Source of the DNA: Candidatus Poseidoniaceae archaeon
GTDB lineage: Archaea > Thermoplasmatota > Poseidoniia > Poseidoniales > Poseidoniaceae
Assembly (NCBI GenBank): GCA_013329355.1
Contig: DUKK01000169.1
Location: 1 to 18,094, forward strand
Length of the DNA: 18,094 nucleotides
Reading direction: 5' to 3'
The position numbers were made by a program, and so were the translations under genes. The first letter of the stretch is position 1, and every line of letters starts with the position of its first letter. This document shows, piece after piece, positions 1 to 8,427 of the stretch. The notes under the pieces were generated by a model. That model saw nothing but the letters and a program-made list of their open reading frames with translations, made no database searches and was not told the origin of the DNA.

Positions 1-1175
1 TAAAAGAAGCTGCTGAAAAGGCAAAAATCGAGTTATCCGGCACTCAGCAAACCCAAATCAACCTACCATTCATCACTATGGTAGATGGTCAACCAGAGCA
101 TCTTGACATCACATTGACCCGTGCCAAATTCGAAAGTTTGATAGCAAAACTGATTGAGAAAACCATGACGCCAACCAGACAAGCAATGAAAGATGCTGGA
201 GTTAAGAAGGGTGATGTCGATAAAGTAATTTTAGTCGGTGGTTCAACTAGGGTTCCTGCCGTTCAAGAAGCGGTTGAGAAAGAGGCTGGTAAATCACCAT
301 ACAAAGGCATTAATCCTGACGAGGCCGTAGCAATGGGTGCTGCTTTACAGGCTGGGATCATCGCTGGCGATGAAGGTGTATCAGATGTGCTATTACTTGA
401 CGTCACTCCGCTAACTCTAGGTATCGAAACCCTTGGTGGAGTTATGACAACAATGATTGAGAGAAACACAACCATACCTGCCCGCCGCTCAGAAATCTAC
501 TCGACTGCTTCTGATAATCAACCGGCAGTGACAATTCATGTGTTGCAAGGTGAAAGGGAGTTTGCCAAAGACAATGTAACACTGGGAGACTTTACCCTTA
601 TGGGGATACCAGCAGCACCAAGAGGGGTGCCACAAATTGAAGTCACTTTTGACATTGATGCCAATGGTATAGTAAATGTCAGTGCTAAGGATATGGGAAC
701 TGGTAAGGAACAGTCGGTGAAAATAGAATCGCAGACGTCTCTTTCGGAAGACGAAATACAAGCAAAGATTGCTGAGGCTGAAAATTTTGCTGAAGAAGAT
801 AAACAGAGAAAAGCAAAAGTTGAGCTAAGGAATATGGCAGATCAGGTTCTCTATCAAACCAGAAGAACCTTGGATGAATCAGCAGAAAAGTTGGATGATG
901 ATGATACAGAACCCGTCAAAGAAAGATTAGATGAGTTGGAAAAACTCGTTCAAGACGATGACGGCAAGCCATTAGAAATTGATGATATTGATGATGCTGC
1001 AATACAGGCAAAAGTCAAGGAGATTGAAGAAGCAATGCATGGCGTATCAGCAAAGTTGTATGAAGCCGCTGCTGCTGAAATGGCCGAGCAAGAAGGTTCC
1101 GGCGAAGATGGCGATATCAATATCGACGGTGATGAAGTTGTCGATGCTGACTTCGAAGTTGTCGATGAAGACTGA
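1..1175 (+). CDS. dnaK: Molecular chaperone DnaK (Hsp70), 3' part, 5'-truncated by window edge
   Basis: ATP-dependent cytosolic Hsp70 chaperone that binds unfolded polypeptides with DnaJ and GrpE. The reading frame is open from base 3, and about 390 residues are visible. They correspond to the later part of the nucleotide-binding domain (VILVGGSTRVP phosphate/adenosine segment, NPDEAVAMGAA), the hydrophobic interdomain linker (DVLLLDVTPLTLGIE), the substrate-binding beta domain (NTTIPARRS, TIHVLQGERE, PQIEVTFDIDANGI) and the helical lid. It ends in an acidic tail with VVDADFEVVDED, like bacterial DnaK. The N-terminal part lies upstream of the window; the ATG at base 78 is internal. Hsp70 is regarded as bacterial-derived in archaea. 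It lies 35 bp upstream of the thermosome gene on the same strand, so co-expression is plausible. The identification is firm. Confidence 0.97.
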   Translation, partial: KEAAEKAKIELSGTQQTQINLPFITMVDGQPEHLDITLTRAKFESLIAKLIEKTMTPTRQAMKDAGVKKGDVDKVILVGGSTRVPAVQEAVEKEAGKSPYKGINPDEAVAMGAALQAGIIAGDEGVSDVLLLDVTPLTLGIETLGGVMTTMIERNTTIPARRSEIYSTASDNQPAVTIHVLQGEREFAKDNVTLGDFTLMGIPAAPRGVPQIEVTFDIDANGIVNVSAKDMGTGKEQSVKIESQTSLSEDEIQAKIAEAENFAEEDKQRKAKVELRNMADQVLYQTRRTLDESAEKLDDDDTEPVKERLDELEKLVQDDDGKPLEIDDIDDAAIQAKVKEIEEAMHGVSAKLYEAAAAEMAEQEGSGEDGDINIDGDEVVDADFEVVDED

Positions 1176-1210
1176 GACGCCCTTATCTGCTAGTTGGTAG
1201 TGGGTATAAC

Positions 1211-2788
1211 ATGAGCGAGGCTCCGATCCTCAAAGACACTACCCGATCGAGTGGTCGCGAAGCTTTGCAAAAGAAGATCCAGGCTGCGATGGCACTGGCA
1301 TCTGCAATAAGATCGACTCTAGGACCAAAGGGCCTAGATAAATTACTAATTGATGATGAAGGGCGTACGCTGGTTACCAACGACGGTGTTACTGTGTTGG
1401 AGACCGCAAAGGTCGAGCACCCAATTGCCAAGATGATGATTAACGCCTCGTCAACACAAGACAGAATTGCCAAGGATGGAACTACCAGTACGGTAATTCT
1501 TGCTGGCGAAATGCTCCAAAATGCTTGGCAATTAATTCTTCAAGGGATTCATCCATCAACCGTTGCTCGGGGTTATCGTAAATCTGAGCAATATATACTA
1601 CAATGTATGTCAGAGATTAAATTTGAGGCCAATGAAAATATCAAAAATTCGGTCGTCAAAACCTCTCTGGCTGGTAAAGGCCACAGTTCTATGCAGGAAA
1701 CTATCGCTAGGGTTTCACTCGACGCTGTACGGATGGTTGCCGAGCAGGATTCAACCGTCGATCTTTCGAAAATCAAGTTGATTTCACAAACCGGGGGCAG
1801 GGTCGAGGATTCAAAGGCATTTAGAGGTCTAATGATACCAAAGAAACGGATTTCTAGCAACATGATGAAAACGGTAAAGCATGGCAAGATTGTATTAGTC
1901 GACGGGGGATTAGAAAAAAGCAATGTTGCTACCGACCTCAAACTGAATGTAACCACTGTTGGAGTCCTTGAATCGTTCAGACAGGAAGAGCGAAACATGC
2001 TAAAGAGACAGGTTGACAAGTTAATCAAAAATAACGTCACAGTTCTCGCTTGTCGTGAGAGTATTGATGATGATATCAAAAATTACCTTGCTGAAAATGG
2101 TATTCAAGCTTTCAGAAGAGTTGCTCGCAGCGATTTGAATATGCTGGCTCGAGTATGTAACACTAATTTGATAAACTCGATTGACGCACTAACTACTAAC
2201 GATTTGGGTTCATTCATATCAAGTGAAAATACCACAATAGATGGTAAAGATTTCTGGATAATTAAGGGGGATGGTAATGCTGCAACTATCATTGCCAAGG
2301 CGAGTACAGCAGATTTCGTTAGTGAAGTTGAACGATGCTTCGATGATTCAATAGGAGTGAGCATCCATTTAGTTGAGGATGGTTTTGTAGTTTGCGGGGG
2401 AGGTGCCTCATATGTCGCTCTAGCGCGACGGTTGAGACGTTACGCTGAGACAATTCCCGGTCGCGAACAATTAGCTATTGAAGCATATGCTGACGCAATC
2501 GAGGTGATCGTCAGAGTGCTTGCTGAAAATGCTGGGATCGACCCAATTACCACCCTGCTAGATGTTGTCGCCAAGCAGACTAATAACGACTCAGATTATA
2601 TTGGTATCAATCTCTCAACCGGTAGACCTAGTGACATGGTCGAATTAGGGGTTCTTGAACCGCAAGGGATCGTAAAACAAGCGATTATCGGTGCGACTGA
2701 AGTGGCAATCTCAGTCCTACGAATTGATGATGTGTTGTGGGCAAAGCAGGAAATGCAGATGCCAGACATGCCAGAAGATGGAATGTAA
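1211..2788 (+). CDS. thsA: Group II chaperonin (thermosome) subunit, divergent
   Basis: ATP-driven protein-folding chaperonin; family members form double rings with a built-in lid. 525 residues, close to the usual 520-550. Visible motifs: TLGPKG near residue 36, NDGVT 57-61, TSLAGKG about 151, apical-domain start GGRVED about 195, ERCFDDS 374-380 with the catalytic Asp at about 379, GGGA 396-399, and the C-terminal GREQLAIEAYADA, LAENAGIDP, ELGVLEP and LRIDDV. The normally GDGTT nucleotide loop reads KDGTT: Lys88 replaces the first Gly while Asp89 is kept. The C-terminus lacks the GGM-rich tail of many thermosomes and ends MPDMPEDGM. The start ATG has no Shine-Dalgarno site and lies 35 bp after dnaK. 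Family assignment is certain; whether this is the main subunit or a specialised paralogue cannot be told from one window, so the symbol is tentative. Confidence 0.93.
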   Translation: MSEAPILKDTTRSSGREALQKKIQAAMALASAIRSTLGPKGLDKLLIDDEGRTLVTNDGVTVLETAKVEHPIAKMMINASSTQDRIAKDGTTSTVILAGEMLQNAWQLILQGIHPSTVARGYRKSEQYILQCMSEIKFEANENIKNSVVKTSLAGKGHSSMQETIARVSLDAVRMVAEQDSTVDLSKIKLISQTGGRVEDSKAFRGLMIPKKRISSNMMKTVKHGKIVLVDGGLEKSNVATDLKLNVTTVGVLESFRQEERNMLKRQVDKLIKNNVTVLACRESIDDDIKNYLAENGIQAFRRVARSDLNMLARVCNTNLINSIDALTTNDLGSFISSENTTIDGKDFWIIKGDGNAATIIAKASTADFVSEVERCFDDSIGVSIHLVEDGFVVCGGGASYVALARRLRRYAETIPGREQLAIEAYADAIEVIVRVLAENAGIDPITTLLDVVAKQTNNDSDYIGINLSTGRPSDMVELGVLEPQGIVKQAIIGATEVAISVLRIDDVLWAKQEMQMPDMPEDGM

Positions 2789-2798
2789 CTAAACGCAG

Positions 2799-4427
2799 AT
2801 GATACGCAGCATAATTAGACAGATATTCAAATACTCGAAAAAAACCCGGAACTCGATGGGCTCTAACGATTCGGTATGCGTCGGCATAGATGATGTAGCG
2901 ATTCATTTTCCAAGATTATACATGGATATGAAAGATTTTGCCGACCTTCGCGGCGAAGATTATGGTAAGTTAAACAAGGGGCTTGGCCTGAAAGCAATGT
3001 CGATACCTGACGTCCATGAAGATACTGCAACTATGGGCGCAAATGCAGTAATGAAGCTGATAGATCGTAATGGTTTGAACCCGAGAAACATAGGTCGGAT
3101 GTACCTTGGGACTGAATCCGCACTCGATGGTGCTAAGCCAACTGCCACATACATTGTCGATATGCTTACTCAAAGGTATTCAGAGAGGTATGGCGCTGAC
3201 TGTTTCCGTAACTGTGATGTTGTTGACATGACTTTTGCCTGTATCGGAGCGGTTGATGCAATGCACAATACACTAGACTGGGCTGCTCGGTCAACCGATG
3301 AGGATGAACGCATTGGTATTGTAATCTTCTCGGATAACGCCAAGTATGCGCTAGAATCTGCTGGAGAATATACCCAAGGTGCTGGAGGTGGAGCAATTTT
3401 AATCCGCAGAAACCCCCGGTTACTGGAGATACCTGACATCATCGGAGTTTCAACAACTCCAGTTCACGATTTTTTTAAGCCGCGACGCGAAGTATCTGTG
3501 AAATCAATTATCACGAATGTAATGACTCTTGCCCAAGAGGCTGGCCAATCAATCAAGAAAGGTATCGTTGAACGAATGATTCGTCATCTGCCTGCCTCAA
3601 CAGTGAGAAAGTTGGGGATTTTTGCTCACGGCGAAGAAAAGGTAAGTGTTCATCGTGATGAACCAGTATTCGACGGGCAATTCTCCAACCGTTGCTACCA
3701 GCAAGCAGTTCGTCAAGCGTTCCATAATTTCGTTCAAAAAGCAGAGCGTTCAGGCAGATATAGTCACGAGGATGATGCCCGCTTTACCGAGCAGTGGAGC
3801 CGTATAATCATGCACTTACCATATGCCTTCCAAGCCAAGCGAATGTTCCCTGATGTTTTTCGACACGACCGAGAAGACACCGAAATGTGGCAGGAGGTTG
3901 CTGAACAACTTGGGCCAGCACCAGAACCTCATAACTCAGATGACCCTGTGATAGTCGAGATATGGGAAAAAGCGATGGATGGCTACCGAAGAGCGATTTC
4001 CAAAACTCCACAATATCTTGATTTCCATGCGAGTCGCATCGAAAAAGGCCAGCGAGCTAGTAGCTTGATCGGTAATCAATACACTGGCTCGATTTTCCTA
4101 GCACTCATGTCTACATTTGAGTCAGACCTAGAAGAAAATGTCAACCTAGACAACAAATTCTTCGGTTTGTGCGGTTATGGCTCTGGCGCTAAGGCCAAGG
4201 TGTTTGAGGGTAAGGTGTCGCCACGATGGCGCGAAGTGGTTTCGCGCTGGAGTTTATTTGAGCGATTAGCGGGTAGAGTGGCCATTGACCATATTACTTA
4301 CGAGAATCTTCACAAAGGTCTCCAAAGTGGAAGTGTTGTTGAACCTGAAGGCGAATTTGCTTTAGTCGAAATAGGTGAATCTGGCGTTCAAGAAGGAGCA
4401 AGAAGGTACAAGTGGATTGACGCTTAA
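2799..4427 (+). CDS. Hydroxymethylglutaryl-CoA synthase
   Basis: Condenses acetyl-CoA with acetoacetyl-CoA to HMG-CoA, the step before HMG-CoA reductase in the mevalonate route to archaeal isoprenoid lipids. Numbered from the ATG at 2799 (542 residues), the thiolase-fold catalytic triad is visible: Glu106 in GTESALDGAK, Cys148 in DMTFACIGAVDA and His339 in IIMHLPYAF. Other family landmarks are VGIDDVAIHFPR near the N-terminus, QGAGGGAILI, DEPVFDGQFSN, GNQYTGS and LCGYGSGAKA near the C-terminus. A stretch of roughly 50-60 residues (about 231-284) between HDFFKP and DEPVFDG has no counterpart in the bacterial or human enzymes as I recall them. The first 19 residues are basic and precede the usual family start, so the ATG at 2856 (523 residues) may be the true start. 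It lies 10 bp (or 67 bp) after the thermosome gene, and its stop overlaps the convergent dehydrogenase stop. Confidence 0.93.
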   Translation: MIRSIIRQIFKYSKKTRNSMGSNDSVCVGIDDVAIHFPRLYMDMKDFADLRGEDYGKLNKGLGLKAMSIPDVHEDTATMGANAVMKLIDRNGLNPRNIGRMYLGTESALDGAKPTATYIVDMLTQRYSERYGADCFRNCDVVDMTFACIGAVDAMHNTLDWAARSTDEDERIGIVIFSDNAKYALESAGEYTQGAGGGAILIRRNPRLLEIPDIIGVSTTPVHDFFKPRREVSVKSIITNVMTLAQEAGQSIKKGIVERMIRHLPASTVRKLGIFAHGEEKVSVHRDEPVFDGQFSNRCYQQAVRQAFHNFVQKAERSGRYSHEDDARFTEQWSRIIMHLPYAFQAKRMFPDVFRHDREDTEMWQEVAEQLGPAPEPHNSDDPVIVEIWEKAMDGYRRAISKTPQYLDFHASRIEKGQRASSLIGNQYTGSIFLALMSTFESDLEENVNLDNKFFGLCGYGSGAKAKVFEGKVSPRWREVVSRWSLFERLAGRVAIDHITYENLHKGLQSGSVVEPEGEFALVEIGESGVQEGARRYKWIDA

Positions 4428-5476
4428 AAATCGACTACTACTTTACCACAATCTCCACCCATGGCGAGTTCAAAACCAAGTTTACAATCATTAAAAGAAA
4501 CTCGATGAGTGACTATTGTTTCAATGTCAACTTTGTCTTGACTGATTAGTTCATGCATCGTTTCCCAAGTAGACCACATCTTCCGACCATTAATGCCTTT
4601 TAAATGCAAATACCGGAATACAATATCATTCATCGGAACCTCTGTTTTTGTCGTTCCATATACTGACAAAACATTGACATAGCCGCCCATTCGAGTTGAG
4701 TAAATAGTGTTGGAAAGTGCGCTTGGTGAGCCTGAGAACTCACAGCTATTATCAACTCCTTGGCCATTTGTGTGGGCTAGGATTGAAGCAACAATATCGT
4801 CACCTTTGCCAAGCACGACGTCGGCACCGAGCTTGGTTGCAAGTTGCATCCTAGTTTGATTATCCCAGTCTATGGCAATTACCTTACTAGCGCCCATCGC
4901 CTTAGCCACATTAACGGCAAACAGTCCAATCGGACCAAGCCCGTGAATCGCCACTGTTGCATCCCTTACAGGCCCTCCCGTTAAAGTGTGAATGGCGTTA
5001 CCAAGAGGGTCTTGAACTGACGCCAAGTCCATGGTTAGATTATCTGGAAAGTGTCGGGCATTAATTGCTGGTACGGTGAAATATGGCGCAAATGCGCCGT
5101 TAGTATGAACGCCAAAAATCTGGCCATTCTCACATATGTGCGCATTCCCTTCCCTACATCGGTCACAATCCCAACAAGCAAGATGACATTCAACTGCAAT
5201 TTTATCGCCAACTTTATGGGTAGTTACCTCGCTACCAACTGCAATTACTACTCCGCAGGTTTCGTGCCCTGTTGTGGTATTGATTGGAACATTTTCTGCC
5301 GCCCATTCATCCCATTTCCAAATGTGTAAATCGGTACCACAGATGGAAGTTGAGTGGGTCTTGACTAATACCTCGTCTGGCTTGGCCTGTGGAACCGATG
5401 TCTCAACAAAGTCGAATCCTCCAGGCCGCGACGCGACTTTTTTCCAAGCCATCATGGTTTTGGGTATAGCCGTCAT
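4424..5476 (-). CDS. tdh: Zinc-dependent L-threonine 3-dehydrogenase-type alcohol dehydrogenase
   Basis: Medium-chain dehydrogenase of the threonine 3-dehydrogenase branch, which oxidises L-threonine to 2-amino-3-ketobutyrate with NAD. Numbered from the ATG at 5476 (350 residues): catalytic zinc residues Cys46, His71 and Glu72 (CGTDLHIWKWDEW, GHETCG), Asp156 in DPLGNAIHT, a structural zinc site of Cys101, Cys104, Cys107 and Cys115, and a Rossmann GLGPIG at 179-184 followed by an acidic residue in IAIDWD that favours NAD over NADP. The CGTDxHIxxWDEW and DPxGNAxH signatures are those I associate with Tdh; a related polyol or sugar dehydrogenase is not excluded. The frame extends to a TTG at 5485, but ATG 5476 is preferred; 5455 or 5452 would match E. 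coli Tdh length better. It is transcribed divergently from pyrG and its stop overlaps that of the HMG-CoA synthase gene. Confidence 0.85.
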   Translation of the reverse strand: MTAIPKTMMAWKKVASRPGGFDFVETSVPQAKPDEVLVKTHSTSICGTDLHIWKWDEWAAENVPINTTTGHETCGVVIAVGSEVTTHKVGDKIAVECHLACWDCDRCREGNAHICENGQIFGVHTNGAFAPYFTVPAINARHFPDNLTMDLASVQDPLGNAIHTLTGGPVRDATVAIHGLGPIGLFAVNVAKAMGASKVIAIDWDNQTRMQLATKLGADVVLGKGDDIVASILAHTNGQGVDNSCEFSGSPSALSNTIYSTRMGGYVNVLSVYGTTKTEVPMNDIVFRYLHLKGINGRKMWSTWETMHELISQDKVDIETIVTHRVSFNDCKLGFELAMGGDCGKVVVDF

Positions 5477-5508
5477 GTTCGTCAATTTACCGGCGTAGAA
5501 GACACCTA

Positions 5509-5549
5509 TTGATAATTCGCTATCAAAGCATGAAAATAATTTATCAAAG
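5509..5549. promoter_or_regulatory. Cluster of TATCAA/TTGATA sites between divergent tdh and pyrG
   Basis: TTGATA at 5509-5514 and TATCAA at 5521-5526 form a perfect 6-bp inverted repeat with a 6-bp spacer. The 8-mer TATCAAAG at 5521-5528 recurs at 5542-5549, exactly 21 bp (two helical turns) further on. The position between two divergent genes suits a regulator site, but AT-rich sequence makes chance copies plausible. No regulator is identified. Confidence 0.25.
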
Positions 5550-5562
5550 TCTCGATTTCTCG

Positions 5563-5570
5563 GATATATT
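5563..5570 (+). promoter_or_regulatory. Putative TATA box for pyrG
   Basis: GATATATT lies 39-46 bp upstream of the pyrG ATG. With the archaeal TATA-to-start spacing of about 25-30 bp, transcription would begin near 5590-5596, giving a short leader. Assigned by eye from composition and position only. Confidence 0.35.
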
Positions 5571-5608
5571 GATTAAGGGGGCATAGGTGGTAAAAATCCC
5601 GTTGGTGT

Positions 5609-7252
5609 ATGATGAAATACGTAATTGTCAGCGGCGGGGTCCTGTCCGGACTAGGAAAAGGCGTCACTGCAAGTAGTATTGGGGTTTTACTCAAGAGTGC
5701 TGGTTTACGTACTACTTCAATAAAAATAGATCCATACCTAAATAGCGACGCGGGAACAATGTCGCCCTTCGAACATGGTGAGGTTTTCGTCTTAGATGAT
5801 GGTGGTGAAGTAGACCTAGACCTAGGTAATTACGAGCGTTTCTTAGATTTGAATTTAGGCAGAGACAATAATCTCACCACGGGAAAAATCTACTCGAAAG
5901 TGATTGAAGCAGAGCGTAGGGGTGATTATCTGGGTAAGACTGTCCAGGTAATACCACACATTACTGATGAAATTCAGAATTGGATTGAGCGTGTTGCTCA
6001 CGTGCCGGCTGATGGTGAGGATGATTCGCCTGATGCTTGTATCATCGAATTAGGCGGAACTGTTGGTGACATTGAATCGTCACCGTATGTTGAAGCATTA
6101 AGACAGTTTCAGTTCAGAGTCGGAAGAGAAAATGTCACTTTTGTTCACGTCTCGTTGGTTCCAGTGATGGGGCCGGTAGGTGAACAGAAAACGAAGCCCA
6201 CCCAGCATTCGGTCAAGGAGCTGCGAGGTTTAGGTATAACCCCAGATATCCTAGTTTGTCGCTCTACGGAGCCTATGACAGATGAAACCAAAGAAAAACT
6301 CGCTGCATTCTGCCACGTCTCACCCGATGCTGTAATGTCGACGCACGATGTTCCGAACATCTATCACGTGCCGCTAATGTTAGAAAAACAGGGGCTTTGT
6401 AAAATTCTTGGAGTTGACTGTAACACTACTGGAATGTTAGATCAATGGCGCGATATGGCTCACGATCTCGACAAGTTGACAGAAAGTGTATCAATCGCTA
6501 TGGTTGGCAAATATACTGATTTATCCGATGCATATCTTTCAGTCATCAAGAGTCTACAACATGCTGCCATGAAGGTAAGAAGAAAGTTGTCAATAAATTG
6601 GATTGAAGCGAGTCACTTGGAAACCCATTGGAAAACTAAGAATAGTCAACAATATTGTGCTGCTTGGCGAGGTTTGGAAGCCTCCAACGGTGTTCTGGTA
6701 CCCGGAGGATTTGGTGACCGTGGTGTGGAAGGGAAGATTAGTGCCGCCAAATATGCTAGGGAAAATAATGTTCCATATCTTGGTATATGTCTCGGGTTAC
6801 AAGTTGCAACAATTGAGTTTTGCCGGAATGTTTTGGGCATGAAGGGAGCCAACTCAACGGAATTTGATGAAAATGTTGAATATCCGGCGATAATATTCAT
6901 GCCTGAGATATCAAAAACTCACCTCGGCGGTACAATGCGATTAGGTAGTAGACCAACTATTTGGCAAATTGATGATTGTAAAATCAAAAGACTATACGGC
7001 ACAGATGATTCTGTTGATGAGCGACATCGGCATAGATATGAAGTCAATCCTGATATTATTGATGATATCGAACAAGCCGGGCTCAAATTTGTTGGGAAGG
7101 ATGGAACCGGACAACGATGTGAAATTTTTGAATTAGACGATCACCCATACTACATCGGTGTTCAGTATCACCCCGAGTTCAAGTCAAGACCTGGGCGTCC
7201 AAGTCCTCCGTTCCTCGGATTGTTGATGGCTGCTTCTGGTTTGAAATTATAA
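5609..7252 (+). CDS. pyrG: CTP synthase (glutamine-hydrolysing)
   Basis: Makes CTP from UTP, ATP and glutamine, the last step of pyrimidine nucleotide synthesis, in the cytosol. 547 residues, about the E. coli length (545). The N-terminal synthetase domain has the P-loop SGGVLSGLGKG (8-18), IDPYLNSDAGTMSPFEHGEVFVLDDGGE and ELGGTVGDIES. The C-terminal class I glutamine amidotransferase domain has the nucleophile Cys394 in GICLGLQ and the catalytic His521 and Glu523 in YHPEF, so both halves look functional. Two tandem ATG codons (5609 and 5612) are possible starts; an AGGTGG at 5585-5590 is too far upstream to be an effective ribosome-binding site. Its stop codon directly abuts that of the convergent NAD-kinase-family gene. 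No truncation or frameshift is seen. Confidence 0.98.
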   Translation: MMKYVIVSGGVLSGLGKGVTASSIGVLLKSAGLRTTSIKIDPYLNSDAGTMSPFEHGEVFVLDDGGEVDLDLGNYERFLDLNLGRDNNLTTGKIYSKVIEAERRGDYLGKTVQVIPHITDEIQNWIERVAHVPADGEDDSPDACIIELGGTVGDIESSPYVEALRQFQFRVGRENVTFVHVSLVPVMGPVGEQKTKPTQHSVKELRGLGITPDILVCRSTEPMTDETKEKLAAFCHVSPDAVMSTHDVPNIYHVPLMLEKQGLCKILGVDCNTTGMLDQWRDMAHDLDKLTESVSIAMVGKYTDLSDAYLSVIKSLQHAAMKVRRKLSINWIEASHLETHWKTKNSQQYCAAWRGLEASNGVLVPGGFGDRGVEGKISAAKYARENNVPYLGICLGLQVATIEFCRNVLGMKGANSTEFDENVEYPAIIFMPEISKTHLGGTMRLGSRPTIWQIDDCKIKRLYGTDDSVDERHRHRYEVNPDIIDDIEQAGLKFVGKDGTGQRCEIFELDDHPYYIGVQYHPEFKSRPGRPSPPFLGLLMAASGLKL

Positions 7253-8386
7253 TTAAACGTCTGCGACCCGAATTACCCTAGTGGTACGATATCCTTGAAG
7301 CATTTTGACAAATTTGCGTTTCCTAAATTCCTCATCGAGAGTTTCGTCGCCAGTGTCAATTCTAATATGGGATAAGCCCATCAATTTCGCCGGTGTTGCA
7401 ACCCCGAGTATCGATTCAATACCAATTAGCCTTAGTACCTCTGGTGATAATTGTAGATTACCTCGACCAATGAGGAAGCCTTGACCGCCCATGGGTGAAA
7501 GGAGCAGTAACTTTTCTTCCTGATGGGAAGAAAGGAGTTTGATTAGTTCTGTTTCGTTCAAGTCGCTGTAAATTTGGTCTTTGTGTTGTATATCTATTCC
7601 CAGTAGAGTTAATTTTTGTTCGATTAACTCACCAATTAACCTCAAGGTTCCACCACTTCCCCAGATAATCATCAAATCTGGTTTACTGGCAATTAATTCA
7701 GCAATATGATTGGCCAGCCCTTCGATTATTTCTTCTTCTGACGCTCGTTCAACCTGCTGTTTAGCGCCCTGCATAAATCTGGGACTTGCCGGTGTTAGAG
7801 CCTCACCATACATGCGAACTTTCCATTGTCCCATCAAGTAGAGTTCTTCGTCCAAATCCATTACTTCGGTAATCGAGGCCATCAAATCGCCTACAACATA
7901 TGAAAATAGCACTTCTGCTGCAGCACTAGGTGTCGTAGCGAAGCAGCCTGAGTACATCTTAACTCCGCCTGGAACCCCGATAAGGGGTATTTTTTCTTGT
8001 CCCAATGCATTGACAATATCTCTTGTAGTTCCATCCCCCCCTGCATATAATATGACCTCGACATTTAATTCGATTAGTTGTTTGACAAGATTGGTGGTAT
8101 CAGTCGCTGAGGTCGTTGGCGGACTCGTTCCCACTGCGTGATAATCATTTGGTATCCAGTCACCACCCATTCTGCCTTCCCAGGTATACAATTCGGGCAA
8201 TACATTGCTTCGGTTTAAGCTCGAGTTAAGCAATTTGAAAAATTTGGTTAGACATTGATTAATTCTAGGACCGGCACGATCCTGTGCGCCTGCATCTCTG
8301 GCCTCCTTTGCTCGGCCGTCGCTTCCTTTGAAGCCAAGCCTGCCACCAAGGCCGGCATCTGGGTTAACTACAATACCGATGCGCAT
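7253..8386 (-). CDS. ATP-NAD/AcoX kinase family protein
   Basis: Protein of the NAD kinase superfamily, AcoX-like branch found in archaea and bacteria; the likely reaction is ATP-dependent phosphorylation of NAD to NADP or of a related small molecule. 377 residues. It starts with the branch-specific IGIVVNPDAGLGGRLGFKGSDG segment. It has the superfamily nucleotide signature AGGDGTTRDIVNAL (GGDGT at 116-120) and GVPGGVKMYSGCFATTP (about 137-153). Later motifs include IIWGSGGT and LLSPMGGQGFLIGRGNLQLSP, which I also associate with this branch. The true substrate cannot be read from the sequence. It is convergent with pyrG with no bases between the stops, and divergent from the hypothetical gene at 8428. 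Confidence 0.85.
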   Translation of the reverse strand: MRIGIVVNPDAGLGGRLGFKGSDGRAKEARDAGAQDRAGPRINQCLTKFFKLLNSSLNRSNVLPELYTWEGRMGGDWIPNDYHAVGTSPPTTSATDTTNLVKQLIELNVEVILYAGGDGTTRDIVNALGQEKIPLIGVPGGVKMYSGCFATTPSAAAEVLFSYVVGDLMASITEVMDLDEELYLMGQWKVRMYGEALTPASPRFMQGAKQQVERASEEEIIEGLANHIAELIASKPDLMIIWGSGGTLRLIGELIEQKLTLLGIDIQHKDQIYSDLNETELIKLLSSHQEEKLLLLSPMGGQGFLIGRGNLQLSPEVLRLIGIESILGVATPAKLMGLSHIRIDTGDETLDEEFRKRKFVKMLQGYRTTRVIRVADV

Positions 8387-8427
8387 ACCTCTGCCTGTTG
8401 GTAATACTTGATGAAGTTCTGTCTTGA

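Noticed and set aside
263..761. Minus-strand frames inside dnaK (263-475 and 489-761)
   Set aside because: They lie fully antisense to clear DnaK sequence and give Ser/Thr-rich or unconvincing products.
1573..2079. 168-codon minus-strand frame inside the thermosome gene
   Set aside because: Length is notable, but it is fully antisense to conserved chaperonin motifs, is Ser/Leu-rich and resembles no protein; a shadow of codon bias.
5585..5590. AGGTGG as a ribosome-binding site for pyrG
   Set aside because: It is 18 nt from the ATG, too far for normal function, and no in-frame start lies at the right spacing.
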